From Streptomyces rubellomurinus (GTDB taxonomy: Bacteria > Actinomycetota > Actinomycetes > Streptomycetales > Streptomycetaceae), in contig NZ_JZKH01000011.1 of the NCBI RefSeq assembly GCF_000961885.1, forward strand, positions 62,001-126,000: a stretch of 64,000 nt of DNA. The letters run 5' to 3'. A program made the translations under genes and the position numbers. Below, in pieces: positions 1-8,517 of this stretch. Numbering within the stretch: the first letter of the stretch is position 1; each line of letters starts with the position of its first letter. A model generated the notes under the pieces. The model was not told the origin of the DNA. It did no database searches and was given only the letters and a program-made list of their open reading frames with translations.

Positions 1-129
1 GCGCCGGCCGCCACCCCGGCCCGCGGGGCCGCCAAGGGCACGCCGAGCCCGTCGCCCACACCGGTGCCGCCGGGCAGCCCGCCGCCGGACAACGTGTTCA
101 GCGCGCTGCCGACCGCGGGCTGCCGCTAG
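1..129 (+). CDS. C-terminal end of a truncated CDS, Pro/Ala/Ser-rich tail
   Basis: The window opens inside an open frame that ends with TAG at 127-129. The 42 visible residues are rich in Pro, Ala, Ser and Thr and end in LPTAGCR. This looks like a disordered linker or tail, as seen in many actinobacterial surface or regulatory proteins. No domain is visible, so no function can be assigned. The next gene begins only a few bases downstream on the same strand and may be co-transcribed. Confidence 0.5.
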   Translation, partial: APAATPARGAAKGTPSPSPTPVPPGSPPPDNVFSALPTAGCR

Positions 130-137
130 GTCCTCTC

Positions 138-869
138 TTGACGTCCTACGAAGACACCCGGGGCGCGTTCCGGAATGTTCGCGCCCGGCGTGGAACCACC
201 GCGCCGCCGGCTCGCGTCGTTCCCCCCGTGCAGCGAGATGGCACCAGGAACCGCGAGGAGCGTTCCGGCGCACGGACCGAGACCAGGCCGGCGGCGGTCG
301 TCCACCGATCCCTCCGCCGGACCGGGCTGGCGGGGCTGGTCTGCCATCTGACGGTGGTGCTCTGGCTGGTCGTCCTCCGGCCCCTCCCGGTGGCCTGGGT
401 GTACGACGCCAACCTGACGCCGCTGGCCTCGCTCCGGTCCTCCACGGGCTGGCAGGTGGTCGGCGAGCTGCTGCTGCTGGCCCCGCTCGGTGTCCTGCTC
501 CCGCTGGCCGGCGGGCGGGTGCGGGCGCCCTGGCTGCCGTCCTTCCTGCGCACCACCGGCGTCTCCGCCCTGCTGGCGACCGGCCTGGAGTTCCTCTCCT
601 CCTGGACGCCCGGGCACGTGCTCAACGTCGACCACATCCTGCTCGCGGTGATCGGCGTCGCCGTCACCCACCTCGCGCTGGTGCCCGGCCTGCGGCGGCT
701 GCTGCGGGAACGGCGGCCGGGAGCCCGGGCGGCGCGGCCCGCGCGGACGGACCGGACGGCCGTGCTGGCCGGCCCGCCGATGACGGTGGTCGCTCCCGCC
801 GTCGTCTCCCCGGTGGCCGTCGCCCCGGTGGCGACCGTCGCGGCCGGCGCGACGCCGCCCGCGTCCTAG
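138..869 (+). CDS. VanZ-like integral membrane protein
   Basis: This 243-residue protein has a basic N-terminus, then about four hydrophobic helices between roughly residues 55 and 185, and an Ala/Arg/Val-rich tail. The pattern of a first helix, a short polar loop containing DANLTPLASL, then paired helices with a conserved LEFLSSWTPGHVLNVDHILL stretch fits the VanZ-like family. VanZ gives low-level teicoplanin resistance in enterococci, but most actinobacterial members have no known role. The TTG start at 138 has only a weak ribosome-binding site. An in-frame GTG at 228, just before QRDGTRN, is an alternative. The stop codon overlaps that of the convergent PhzF-like gene. Confidence 0.8.
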   Translation: MTSYEDTRGAFRNVRARRGTTAPPARVVPPVQRDGTRNREERSGARTETRPAAVVHRSLRRTGLAGLVCHLTVVLWLVVLRPLPVAWVYDANLTPLASLRSSTGWQVVGELLLLAPLGVLLPLAGGRVRAPWLPSFLRTTGVSALLATGLEFLSSWTPGHVLNVDHILLAVIGVAVTHLALVPGLRRLLRERRPGARAARPARTDRTAVLAGPPMTVVAPAVVSPVAVAPVATVAAGATPPAS

Positions 870-892
870 CCCGCGTCCCAGCCCGCGTCCTG
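857..892. repeat. Three tandem 12-bp repeats across two stop codons
   Basis: Three head-to-tail copies of GCCCGCGTCCYR occupy 857-868, 869-880 and 881-892. They span the overlapping stop codons of the convergent VanZ-like and PhzF-like genes. On the minus strand they encode the repeated DAGWDAG tail of the PhzF-like protein. This looks like slipped-strand duplication that lengthened the tail. Confidence 0.75.
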
Positions 893-1534
893 GGCGGCGG
901 GCACCACCCGGCCGCCGACCTCGATCAGTCCGCCCGGGCGCGGCCCGGTCAGCAGCCGCGATCCCCGGCCCTGGGTGATCGTCAGCGCCCGGCCGAGGTG
1001 CGCGGTCAGCACCAGGGCGGCCGCGCCGGTCGCCTCGTCCTCGTCGATCCCGTCGCCCCGCCCCGGGAAGGCCCGCGCCCGGACCGTCCCGGCCGCCTCG
1101 TCCTGCCAGGCCCAGGCGTAGACCCACTCCCCCGGCGGCGGCACCTCCAGCGCCTCCACCTCCGCCACCGACCCGTACCGGCGCAGCGTCCGCCCCGGCG
1201 CCCACTCCGGCCGGGCCTCGATCAGCGTCAGCCCGTCCGCGCGCCGGACGCCCACCACCCCGGCCTCGGTGACCAGCCGGTCCACGCCGAGCAGCCAGGC
1301 CGCGCCCACGCAGGGGTGGCCGGCGAAGGGCAGGCGCACCGCGGGGGTGTAGATGTCGATCGCGCCGGCGGCCGGGTCGTCGACGAACACCGTCTCGCTG
1401 AAGCCGAGTTCACGCGCCATCGCCTGGCGGTCCGCGCGCCGCGGCAGCGCGGCCCCCGCGCGCACGACGCCGAGCGCGTTCCCGTAGCGGCCGTCAGGTC
1501 CGCAAAAGACCCGCAGCACCTCATAGTCGACCAT
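866..1534 (-). CDS. PhzF family isomerase-like protein
   Basis: This 222-residue protein of the PhzF/diaminopimelate-epimerase fold resembles the enzyme that isomerises dihydro-hydroxyanthranilate in phenazine synthesis. Most homologues have unknown substrates. GFSETVFV near residue 45 carries the family's catalytic Glu (E47). GHPCVGAAW follows, and DEDEATGAAA fits the second-half substrate loop. At 222 residues it is shorter than the usual 260-300. ATG at 1534 is chosen because GAGGTGG lies seven bases upstream; an upstream TTG at 1549 would include that ribosome-binding site. No phenazine genes are nearby, so a role in phenazine synthesis is not supported. Confidence 0.8.
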   Translation of the reverse strand: MVDYEVLRVFCGPDGRYGNALGVVRAGAALPRRADRQAMARELGFSETVFVDDPAAGAIDIYTPAVRLPFAGHPCVGAAWLLGVDRLVTEAGVVGVRRADGLTLIEARPEWAPGRTLRRYGSVAEVEALEVPPPGEWVYAWAWQDEAAGTVRARAFPGRGDGIDEDEATGAAALVLTAHLGRALTITQGRGSRLLTGPRPGGLIEVGGRVVPAAQDAGWDAG

Positions 1535-1680
1535 TTCCCACCTCGTCAATGGCCGTTCCGGCAGAGCGAAACGACACCGTGATGAAAAGGCGACGACGAA
1601 TGTCAGCCACCTCCAGTACTGTGCGCTCTCGTCCCCGAACGGTGCTGCCGTTTTTTCACTCCTGTCACAGGAAGCCCCCC

Positions 1681-2154
1681 TTGAACAATCTCGACTTCAG
1701 CGCCGAACCGCTGTTCTCCTGGTACGTCGTGGCACTCGCCGCCAGCGGAATCCTCCTGCTGGGCCTCGGGGCATTCGCCTTCGGCGTGAAGTTCCTCCCG
1801 CGCATCCTCGCCATCGCGGCGGGCATCGGGCTCCTGTACTACGCCTACTACATGGCGTACGTCTTCGAGGGCGGCACCTACACCCTCTACTACAAGCTGT
1901 TCGTCCTGCCGGTCCTGCTGATCGTCTACATGGTGAAGGCCATCGTGGAGCGCGGCAACGCCAAGGCCAAGGAGAAGGAGACGGCCCAGCGGATGGCGCC
2001 GTTCAACCCGAACGCCCCGCAGGCGCCGTACAACCCCACCGCCCCGCAGGCGCCGTTCAACCCGAACGTCCCGCCGCAGCCGGTCGCGGACAACCCCTAC
2101 GCGCAGCCCGTGCCGCCGGCCCAGCCCGGCCAGCCGCAGCCGCCGGTCGCCTGA
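1681..2154 (+). CDS. Small membrane protein with Asn-Pro-rich C-terminal repeats
   Basis: From the TTG at 1681, preceded by AGGAAG, this encodes 157 residues. There are about three hydrophobic helices (residues 13-90), then a charged segment and a Pro/Asn-rich tail. The tail contains three imperfect repeats of the type PFNPNAPQA. The open frame continues upstream to 1549, but that stretch is Arg/Ser-rich and has no ribosome-binding site, so the shorter form is preferred. I recognise no family. The tail suggests a cytoplasmic or cell-wall-facing interaction segment. Confidence 0.6.
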   Translation: MNNLDFSAEPLFSWYVVALAASGILLLGLGAFAFGVKFLPRILAIAAGIGLLYYAYYMAYVFEGGTYTLYYKLFVLPVLLIVYMVKAIVERGNAKAKEKETAQRMAPFNPNAPQAPYNPTAPQAPFNPNVPPQPVADNPYAQPVPPAQPGQPQPPVA

Positions 2155-2174
2155 GCCGCGCCCGTACGGACACC

Positions 2175-2222
2175 GGAAGGCCCGCCCGGCACCACCTCAC
2201 CGTGGTGCCGGGCGGGCCTTCC
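2175..2222. terminator. Bidirectional hairpin terminator
   Basis: A perfect 20-bp inverted repeat (arms 2175-2194 and 2203-2222, 8-nt loop) lies between two convergent genes. It is GC-rich and lacks a strong T-tract, as is usual for terminators in this lineage. Confidence 0.85.
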
Positions 2223-2242
2223 GCCGTGTTCGGGAGCCCGGG

Positions 2243-3595
2243 TCAGTTCCCGGCGCCCGGCGCGCCCTTGCGGCGGCGGGCCACGACCAGGATGCCCAGG
2301 CCGAGGGCGATCGCGGTCGCGCCGGTGATCGCCATCGGGGCGGCCGAGGAGCCGCCGCCGGTGGAGGCCAGCCGGGTGTCGGCGACGGCCGGGGCCGCGG
2401 CGGCCACCACGGTGGTGACGGCGACCGGGGCCGGCGCGGCCGTGGTGGCCGGCGCGGACGGCGCCTCGGCGGTGACCGCGGGGGCCGGCGCCGCGCTGGT
2501 GGCCGAGGGGGTCGGGGTGCCGGTCGCGCCGGCGGCCTCGATCCGGAAGCCGACCGGGGAGCTGGAGGTGCCCCGCTCGGGCCGGCCCGGGCCGCCCAGG
2601 CTGTAGCCGTTGGCGAAGACCGACTCGGCCGCCGCCGGCGCGTCCTTGGTCCAGGCGAGCCGGAGGTTGACCGTACGGGTCTCACCGTTCGGCAGCGCGA
2701 TGACGTCGCCGTCCTTCCAGCCGCTCAGCAGCTGCACGCCCAGCTGCGTTCCGGGGAGGTCGTGCCACTCCGGCGTGCCGGCGATCCAGGCGCCCGCCTG
2801 GGTCTGGTACTCGATCCTGACCATGTCCGCGCGGAGCATGCCCTCGCCCTGGAACACGATCGCCGGAACGACCCGGAGGTCCGTACCGGTGCGGTTGCTG
2901 TAGACCACCTTGAACGCCTTCGCCTCGCCGCCGGCGGTGAAGGCGGCCGGTACGTCCTCGACCGTCACGTCCGGCAGCCCGACCGGGGACGGCGCGGGGG
3001 TCGGGCCGTCGCCCTCGACGGTGAAGTTCGGCGTGCCGCCCCAGGCCTGGGTGGGGGCCTGCCCCGGGGGCAGGGTCGGGTCCGTGACCACCGCTTCGAG
3101 CGCCGCGGAGGCCGGGCCGGGGGTGGCGTCGGCGGCGAAGGTCAGCCGCAGCCGGTAGGTGGCCTCGGCCCCGGCCGCCAGGTTCAGCTGGGTGGCGAAC
3201 CGGTCCAGCTCCCAGACGCCGCCGGTGGACGCGCCGTTCACCTTGGCGTCCTGCCACTGCGTGCCGCCGGGCCGCTGGAACTCCAGCTTGAGCTGCCCCT
3301 GCTTGAGGGTGGAGGACGAGACGGTGAAGCCGGTCGTCACGTCCACCTGGTGGTCGGCGGTGTTCCGCAGGGTCGTCGTGAACTCGACCGCGCTGCCCAC
3401 CTTGACCGTGGTGGGGAAGCCGCTCGTGGTGGCCAGGACCGGCGAGGCCTGGCCCTGCGGGCCGGGCGCGGTGGGCCCCGGGGCCGGGGTGGCCGGGCCG
3501 GCCGCGAGGGCGGCCGGGGCCGACGCCAGGGCGACGCCGGAGACCAGCGTGGCAGCGGCGGCGACGGCGAGGAATCTGCGGTGCTGGTTGCGCAA
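2243..3595 (-). CDS. Sortase-anchored surface protein (LASTG)
   Basis: This 450-residue exported protein has a signal peptide (residues 1-32, AAALVSG-type core ending ALAA). Its body is rich in beta-type Thr/Val/Gly segments that may be Ig-like repeats. Then comes an Ala/Pro/Thr/Val spacer, the sorting signal LASTG, a hydrophobic helix and a basic tail (VARRRKGAPGAGN). LAxTG signals are the usual substrates of class E sortases in Streptomyces, as with the chaplins. The start is a TTG with GTGAGG just upstream. No catalytic domain is visible; a structural or adhesive role is inferred only from the architecture. Confidence 0.8.
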   Translation of the reverse strand: MRNQHRRFLAVAAAATLVSGVALASAPAALAAGPATPAPGPTAPGPQGQASPVLATTSGFPTTVKVGSAVEFTTTLRNTADHQVDVTTGFTVSSSTLKQGQLKLEFQRPGGTQWQDAKVNGASTGGVWELDRFATQLNLAAGAEATYRLRLTFAADATPGPASAALEAVVTDPTLPPGQAPTQAWGGTPNFTVEGDGPTPAPSPVGLPDVTVEDVPAAFTAGGEAKAFKVVYSNRTGTDLRVVPAIVFQGEGMLRADMVRIEYQTQAGAWIAGTPEWHDLPGTQLGVQLLSGWKDGDVIALPNGETRTVNLRLAWTKDAPAAAESVFANGYSLGGPGRPERGTSSSPVGFRIEAAGATGTPTPSATSAAPAPAVTAEAPSAPATTAAPAPVAVTTVVAAAAPAVADTRLASTGGGSSAAPMAITGATAIALGLGILVVARRRKGAPGAGN

Positions 3596-3982
3596 TGGAA
3601 CCTCACGGGAGATTACGGGCGGGGCCCGAGAAAGGTGCGAAATCGCAGACGTGAGGGGGCTTTTGAGCCCGAGATAGGCGCCGCCGGTTCAGCCCCCCGA
3701 CATCGGCGACGCGCGAAATCATATCCAGCCGGTCCGACCATTTCGGCACGGGGTTCCCGCGCCCGCGGCCCGGCCGCGGCCGGGGCCTTTCGCCCCGCCG
3801 CCACGGGACCTCCGCCCTCGGGGTGGACCCTGAGGCGGACCCCGAGAATGGAGTCCCTCTCCTCGGTGACCGGCCGGGGGGAGGAATCGGCTGGCGGGCG
3901 GAGGAATCCGGGCCCGTCCGCACCGAGGATGGAATCACGCCCGCCGGACCGGCCGACCGGGCCACCACTCCAGGGAGCCGTC
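3596..3982. other. Intergenic region between divergent genes
   Basis: These 387 bases separate the divergent LASTG protein gene and the PspC gene and must hold both promoters. I see short repeated GAGGAATC boxes around 3880-3910 and a locally AT-richer stretch near 3710-3745. There is no convincing -35/-10 pair. Open frames here lack plausible starts or composition and look spurious. Confidence 0.5.
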
Positions 3983-4168
3983 ATGAGCGCACGTCTCGCC
4001 CGTCCCCGTCACAACCGCGTCATCGCCGGAGTCTGCGCCGGGATCGGCGAGCGCTTCGGCCTCACCCCGTGGACCGTCCGGCTGATCTTCCTGCTGTCCT
4101 GTCTGCTGCCCGGCCCGCAGTGCCTGGTCTACCTCGCGCTGTGGGTGCTGCTCCCCCAGGAGCCGTGA
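3983..4168 (+). CDS. Short PspC domain protein
   Basis: This 61-residue protein is essentially one PspC domain. A basic N-terminus and the phrase VIAGVCAGIGERFGL precede a hydrophobic helix of about 20 residues (LIFLLSCLLPGPQCLVYLALW) and a short tail. PspC domains belong to envelope-stress membrane proteins. Stand-alone short forms are common in actinobacteria and have no known partner. ATG is preceded by AGGGAG five bases upstream. A long hairpin follows the stop. Confidence 0.85.
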   Translation: MSARLARPRHNRVIAGVCAGIGERFGLTPWTVRLIFLLSCLLPGPQCLVYLALWVLLPQEP

Positions 4169-4186
4169 GCACCGGCGGGGGACGCA

Positions 4187-4237
4187 CGACGACGGGCCGC
4201 CCGCCCCGGGGTCACCGGGGTGAGCGGCCCGTCGTCG
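4187..4237. terminator. Hairpin terminator between convergent genes
   Basis: Perfect 14-bp arms (4187-4200 and 4224-4237) with a 23-nt GC-rich loop lie between the PspC gene and the convergent small secreted protein gene. Confidence 0.8.
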
Positions 4238-4252
4238 CGCCGGCGGCTCGGA

Positions 4253-4651
4253 TCAGCCGGTCAGGCCCGGCAGCGGCAGGGCGCCGGTGAGCCCGCCGAT
4301 CGGGGTCTTGTCGACACCCGGGATGGTCGGGACGGCGCCGCGCGTCTGGGTGACGCCGGCGACCGGCGCGGCCGGGGCGGCGGCCGGGGCACCGGCCGGA
4401 GCCGGGGCGGCCGCGGCGTGGCCCGCGGTCGGGGCAAGGGTGCCCAGCGCGCCGGTGACCTTGTCGCCCCCGGGCAGCTTGCTGGCGGTGTCGGTGACGG
4501 CGCCGGTCACCGCGGGGTTCGTCACGGCGCCGGTGGGCAGCCCGAGACCGCCGGCCGCCTGGCCGTCGGCCGCGGAGGCCACCCCGGTGCCGACCGCCGC
4601 GATGGCGATGCCGAGCGCCGCGGTACCGGCGGCCTTGAGAGCCTGCTTCAT
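4253..4651 (-). CDS. Small secreted Ala/Gly/Pro-rich protein
   Basis: This 132-residue protein begins MKQALKAAGTAALGIAIAA, a clear signal peptide with cleavage expected after ASA near residue 27. The mature part is low-complexity Ala/Gly/Pro/Thr with LPGL-type motifs. Homologues with the same leader are common in Streptomyces and are often mislabelled as ATP-binding proteins, though no nucleotide-binding motif is visible here. AAGGGGACG lies seven bases before the ATG and excludes the longer upstream reading. Function unknown. Confidence 0.7.
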   Translation of the reverse strand: MKQALKAAGTAALGIAIAAVGTGVASAADGQAAGGLGLPTGAVTNPAVTGAVTDTASKLPGGDKVTGALGTLAPTAGHAAAAPAPAGAPAAAPAAPVAGVTQTRGAVPTIPGVDKTPIGGLTGALPLPGLTG

Positions 4652-4775
4652 GGTTCGTCCCCTTGGGTCCTCGTCGGTGGCCGGCGTCGGGCGGGGCCGG
4701 CGGTCGGGAAGGACCGCCGCCACCGCCGTCTTCGGCATGACTGGCACACCGTAGTGAGAGGTTCGCGCCGGGACC

Positions 4776-4845
4776 AAAGGGCGTTCACTCACCCGAGCGA
4801 TTAGTCAGATGAACGCCAACTTTCTTGTGAAGAAAGGGCGTTCAC
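4776..4845. repeat. Paired 13-bp direct repeat with partial inverted copies
   Basis: AAAGGGCGTTCAC occurs at 4776-4788 and again at 4833-4845. Opposite-orientation fragments follow: GATGAACGCC at about 4808-4817 and GTGAACG near 4858. The cluster lies between the secreted-protein gene start and the 3' end of add. It looks like a multi-site operator for the secreted-protein gene. Confidence 0.5.
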
Positions 4846-4871
4846 CCGACCGAGGGCGTGAACGAAACGGC

Positions 4872-6029
4872 TCAGTTGCCGCCGGTGCCCGCACTGAACA
4901 GCCACTCCGCCTTGAGCTCGGCGTAGCCCGGCTTGATCACGTCGTTGATCATCGCCAGCCGCTCGTCGAACGGCAGGAACGCCGACTTCATCGCGTTCAC
5001 CGTGAACCACTCCATGTCCCCCAGCGTGTAGCCGAAGGCCTCCACCAGGTGCCCGAACTCCTGGCTCATGCTGGTGCCGCTCATCAGCCGGTTGTCGGTG
5101 TTCACGGTGACCCGGAACTTCAGCCGGCTGAGCAGACCGATGGGGTGCTCGGCGTACGAAGTGGCCGCCGCCGTCTGCAGGTTGGAGGTGGGGCACATCT
5201 CCAGCGGGATGCGCTTGTCGCGCACGTACGCGGCCAGCCGGCCGAGCTCGACGCCGCCGTCCTCGTTGACCGTGATGTCGTCGACGATCCGCACGCCGTG
5301 GCCGAGCCGGTCGGCGCCGCAGCACTGCAGGGCCTCCCAGATCGACGGCAGGCCGAAGGCCTCGCCCGCGTGGATGGTGAAGTGGTTGTTCTCGCCCTTG
5401 AGGTAGTCGAAGGCGGCCTGGTGGCGGGTGGGGGGGTAGCCGGCCTCGGCGCCCGCGATGTCGAAGCCGACGACGCCCGCGTCCCGGTGGCGGTTGGCCA
5501 GCTCGGCGATCTCCTGCGAACGGGCGGCGTGCCGCATCGCGGTGATCAGGGTGCCGATGCGGATCCGGTTGCCGGCCGCGCGGGCGTTGGCCTCGCCGAG
5601 CCGGAAGCCCTCCTGGACGGCCTCGACGACCTCGTCCAGGGTCAGGCCGCCCTCCAGGTGCTGCTCGGGGGCGTACCGGACCTCGGCGTACACGACGCCG
5701 TCCGCGGCCAGGTCCTCGGCGCAGTCGGCGGCGACCTTGATCAGGGCCTCGCGGGTCTGCATGACGGCGCAGGTGTGCGCGAAGGTCTCCAGGTAGCGGA
5801 CCAGCGAGCCGGAGTCGGCGGCCTCGCGGAACCACTCGCCGAGTTCCTTGACGTCGGTGGTCGGCAGGCCTTCGTAGCCGGTGGCGGCGGCCAGCTCGAC
5901 GACGGTCTCCGGGCGCAGCCCGCCGTCCAGGTGGTCGTGCAGCAGGACCTTGGGCGCGCGGCGGATCTGCTCGGGGGTGGGGATGCGCGGGCCGGTGCCC
6001 GCGGTGGTGACGGGGATCTGCTTCTCCAT
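4872..6029 (-). CDS. add: Adenosine deaminase
   Basis: This 385-residue enzyme deaminates adenosine and deoxyadenosine to (deoxy)inosine in purine salvage. The zinc-amidohydrolase motifs are all present: HDHLDGG (H31, H33), HAGEA (H220, E223), LGHG (H244) and VNTDN (D312). Length is normal for the bacterial family. The gene stands alone. Just upstream of its ATG are a TATATT box and a perfect CTACGCGCGTAG palindrome, the same palindrome found before other nucleoside genes in this window. Regulation by the same repressor is inferred. Confidence 0.97.
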   Translation of the reverse strand: MEKQIPVTTAGTGPRIPTPEQIRRAPKVLLHDHLDGGLRPETVVELAAATGYEGLPTTDVKELGEWFREAADSGSLVRYLETFAHTCAVMQTREALIKVAADCAEDLAADGVVYAEVRYAPEQHLEGGLTLDEVVEAVQEGFRLGEANARAAGNRIRIGTLITAMRHAARSQEIAELANRHRDAGVVGFDIAGAEAGYPPTRHQAAFDYLKGENNHFTIHAGEAFGLPSIWEALQCCGADRLGHGVRIVDDITVNEDGGVELGRLAAYVRDKRIPLEMCPTSNLQTAAATSYAEHPIGLLSRLKFRVTVNTDNRLMSGTSMSQEFGHLVEAFGYTLGDMEWFTVNAMKSAFLPFDERLAMINDVIKPGYAELKAEWLFSAGTGGN

Positions 6030-6057
6030 TGCGGAAATATAGCCCCTACGCGCGTAG
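6030..6057 (-). promoter_or_regulatory. add promoter with CTACGCGCGTAG palindrome
   Basis: Read on the minus strand, the perfect 12-bp palindrome CTACGCGCGTAG (6046-6057) is followed after four bases by TATATT (6036-6041), then six bases and the ATG at 6029. TATATT is a good -10 box at a leaderless-transcript distance. The palindrome would then lie in the -10/-35 spacer, where a bound protein would block polymerase. Confidence 0.65.
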
Positions 6058-6157
6058 ACCCACCACCGGCCGCACCGCCGGATGGTCCAAACTCCACCCC
6101 GAATTCCACCGGTCGGTCCATACGATCCGCCAAAGGTTCTCCGGCGGCTCCTCCGGA

Positions 6158-7123
6158 TCAGTCGTGCTCCAGCAGCCGGCCCCGCCGGGACAGCACGAAG
6201 TCCCGGAACGCCGCCACCGGCGGCGTCAGCGGCCGGCCCGCCGCCCAGGCCAGCCCGATCGCCCGCCGCGCCCGCGGCGCCGTCACCTCCAGCTCCACCA
6301 CCCCCGGCCGGGGCACCAGCGCCGGCGGCAGCAGCGCCACCCCCAGCCCGGCCGCCACCAGCCCGCGCAGCGTCTCGGCCTCCTCCCCCTCGAACGCCAG
6401 CCGGGGCACGAACCCGGCCTGCGCGCAGAAGTCGTCCGAGATCACCCGCAGCCCGTACCCCTGCTCCAGCCCGACGAACGGCTCCTCGGCCACCTCCGCC
6501 AGCCGGATCCGCCGCCGGCCCGCCAGCCGGTGGTCCGCCGGGACGACCAGGTGCAGCCGCTGCTCGTCCAGCGGGCGGCCGGTGAACGCCGGGTCGTCCG
6601 GCAGCGGCGAGACCAGGCAGAGGTCCAACTCGCCCGCCCGCAGCCGCTCCAGCATCGCCGCGCCGTAGTCCTGCACCAGCTGGAACCGCACCTGCGGATG
6701 CTCCGCCCGGAAGCCGCGCAGCAGCGCCGGCACCGCGTCCGGCCCCATCGTGTGCAGGAAGCCGAACGCCACCCGCCCGGCCGCCGGATCCGCCTCCGCC
6801 CGGGCCGCCTCGGCACCCCGCTCCACCTCCGCCAGCGCCCGCTCCACCGAGGCCAGCAGCAGCCGGCCGGCCCTGGTCAGCCGGACCGTCCGGCCCTGAC
6901 GGGCCAGCAGGTCCACCCCCAGCTCCTCCTCCAGCCGGGCCACCGCGCGCGACAGCGTCGGCTGCGGCACCCCGAGCAGCGCCGCCGCCCGCGTCACGTG
7001 CTCCAGCCGCGCCACCGCCGCGAACTGGGCCAGCCGGGGCGCCAGCAGCAGCGCCGGCTCACCCGGCCCCAACTCGGCCACCCGGCCCCGCGGCTCCGTG
7101 CCGTCCACCGCTTCCGCCGCCAT
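6158..7123 (-). CDS. LysR family transcriptional regulator
   Basis: This 321-residue regulator has an N-terminal winged helix-turn-helix at about residues 30-85 ([19 protein letters not shown], then [16 protein letters not shown]). A substrate-binding-type effector domain follows to the C-terminus. It is divergent from the MFS exporter gene at 7217, the usual arrangement for a LysR protein controlling its neighbour. ATG at 7123 is preceded by GAGGTGG; an upstream GTG at 7135 is possible. Several inverted repeats lie in the shared intergenic region. Confidence 0.92.
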   Translation of the reverse strand: MAAEAVDGTEPRGRVAELGPGEPALLLAPRLAQFAAVARLEHVTRAAALLGVPQPTLSRAVARLEEELGVDLLARQGRTVRLTRAGRLLLASVERALAEVERGAEAARAEADPAAGRVAFGFLHTMGPDAVPALLRGFRAEHPQVRFQLVQDYGAAMLERLRAGELDLCLVSPLPDDPAFTGRPLDEQRLHLVVPADHRLAGRRRIRLAEVAEEPFVGLEQGYGLRVISDDFCAQAGFVPRLAFEGEEAETLRGLVAAGLGVALLPPALVPRPGVVELEVTAPRARRAIGLAWAAGRPLTPPVAAFRDFVLSRRGRLLEHD

Positions 7124-7152
7124 CCCCGCCACCACCTCGCCTCATGCGCCAG

Positions 7153-7191
7153 TGCATCGATCATCGCCGCTTGATGCATTGGACGCATCAA
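7153..7191. promoter_or_regulatory. Overlapping inverted repeats, candidate LysR operator
   Basis: TGCATC (7153-7158) is matched by GATGCA (7173-7178). Overlapping it, TTGATGC (7171-7177) is matched by GCATCAA (7185-7191) around a 7-nt spacer. Both lie in the 93-bp gap between the LysR and MFS genes. The repeats fit the T-N11-A style of LysR sites. Which gene is repressed or activated cannot be told from sequence. Confidence 0.6.
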
Positions 7192-7216
7192 CCGCCACGG
7201 TCCTACCGTCGAGGCC

Positions 7217-8491
7217 ATGCAGCCCGCCGATACCAGGGCATCCGTGACCGCCCCGGATGCCTCCGCCGCCCCCGTCCCGCACGACGACCGCCTCCGCCCC
7301 GGCCGGCCCGCCTTCCGCCGCGCCAACCTCGCCCTGTTCGCCGCCGGGATCGCCACCTTCGTCCTGCTCTACTCCACCCAGGGCCTGCTGCCCGTCCTCT
7401 CCGCCGACCTCGACCTCACCCCCGGCCAGGCCAGCTGGACGGCCTCCGCGGCCACCCTCGGACTCGCCCTCGGACTGCTCCCCGCCAGCGCGCTGTCCGA
7501 CCGGTACGGCCGCACCGCGGTGATGACCGCCTCCACCCTCGCCGCCTCCGCCCTCGCCCTCGCCCTGCCCTTCGCGCCCGACCTCACCACCCTCGTCGCG
7601 CTGCGCGCCCTGCAGGGCGCCGCCCTCGCCGGCCTGCCGGCCACCGCCATGGCCTACCTCGCCGAGGAGATCCACCCCGGCGCCCTCGCCTCCGCGATGG
7701 GCCTGTACGTGGCCGGCAACAGCATCGGCGGGATGGGCGGCCGGCTCCTCTCCGGCTGGACGGCCGCCGCCCTCGGCTGGCGCTGGGGCCTCGCCGCCTC
7801 CGCCGCCCTCGCCCTGCTCGCCGCCCTCGCCTTCCGGCTGCTGATCCCCGCCGCCCGGCACTTCACCCCGGCCCCGGTGGACGCCCGAGCGCTCGCCCGT
7901 ACGGTCGGCCGGCACCTGCGCAACCCGCTGCTGGTGCGGCTGTACGCGCTCGGCCTGCTCTTCATGGCCGTCTTCGGCGCGGTCTACAACACCGCCGGCT
8001 ACCGGCTGATCGCCGCCCCCTTCCACCTGCCGGAGACGGTCGCCGCCTCGATCTTCGTGGTCTACCTCGTCGGCACCGGCACCTCCGCCGCGGCCGGCCG
8101 GCTCTCCGCCCGCCTCGGCCGCCGCGGCGCCCTCTACGTCGCCATCGGTGTCACCACCGCCGGCCTGCTGCTCTCCCTCGCCGACGACCTGCTCTGCGCC
8201 CTGCTCGGCCTGGTCCTGATCACCGCCGGCTTCTTCGCCGGCCACGCCACCGCCTCGGCCGCGGTCGGCCGCACCGCCACCGAGGGCCGCGCCCAGGCCT
8301 CCGCCCTCTACCTGATCGCCTACTACCTGGGCAACAGCCTCGGCGGCACCCTCGGCGCCGACGCCTACCACGCCACCGGCTGGCCCGGCTCCGCCACCGT
8401 CGGCCTCACCGCCACGACCCTCGCCGCCGCCGTCACCCTCTACGCCACCCACCAGGCCCACACGGCGAGGCGGGCGGTCGCGGACGCTTGA
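7217..8491 (+). CDS. MFS transporter, YnfM-like drug/solute exporter family
   Basis: This 424-residue protein has about twelve hydrophobic helices. The loop 2-3 motif, DRYGRTAVM, is the major facilitator signature. LPATAMAYLAEEI and GNSIGGMGGR in the middle helices resemble YnfM/CynX-type transporters. The substrate cannot be inferred. It is divergent from a LysR gene that probably controls it. TACCGT ends seven bases before the ATG, suggesting a leaderless transcript. Confidence 0.9.
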   Translation: MQPADTRASVTAPDASAAPVPHDDRLRPGRPAFRRANLALFAAGIATFVLLYSTQGLLPVLSADLDLTPGQASWTASAATLGLALGLLPASALSDRYGRTAVMTASTLAASALALALPFAPDLTTLVALRALQGAALAGLPATAMAYLAEEIHPGALASAMGLYVAGNSIGGMGGRLLSGWTAAALGWRWGLAASAALALLAALAFRLLIPAARHFTPAPVDARALARTVGRHLRNPLLVRLYALGLLFMAVFGAVYNTAGYRLIAAPFHLPETVAASIFVVYLVGTGTSAAAGRLSARLGRRGALYVAIGVTTAGLLLSLADDLLCALLGLVLITAGFFAGHATASAAVGRTATEGRAQASALYLIAYYLGNSLGGTLGADAYHATGWPGSATVGLTATTLAAAVTLYATHQAHTARRAVADA

Positions 8492-8517
8492 CAGCCGCCG
8501 CCGATACACTCCGGACC

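Noticed and set aside
1640-1660. Small hairpin plus T-run (AACGG-TGCTG-CCGTTTTTT) as an attenuator before the 1681 gene
   Set aside because: The stem is only five bases and its transcript position is unknown, so support is too weak.
4253-4651. ATP-binding protein label for the small secreted protein
   Set aside because: No Walker or other nucleotide-binding motif can be seen; the protein is a low-complexity exported polypeptide.
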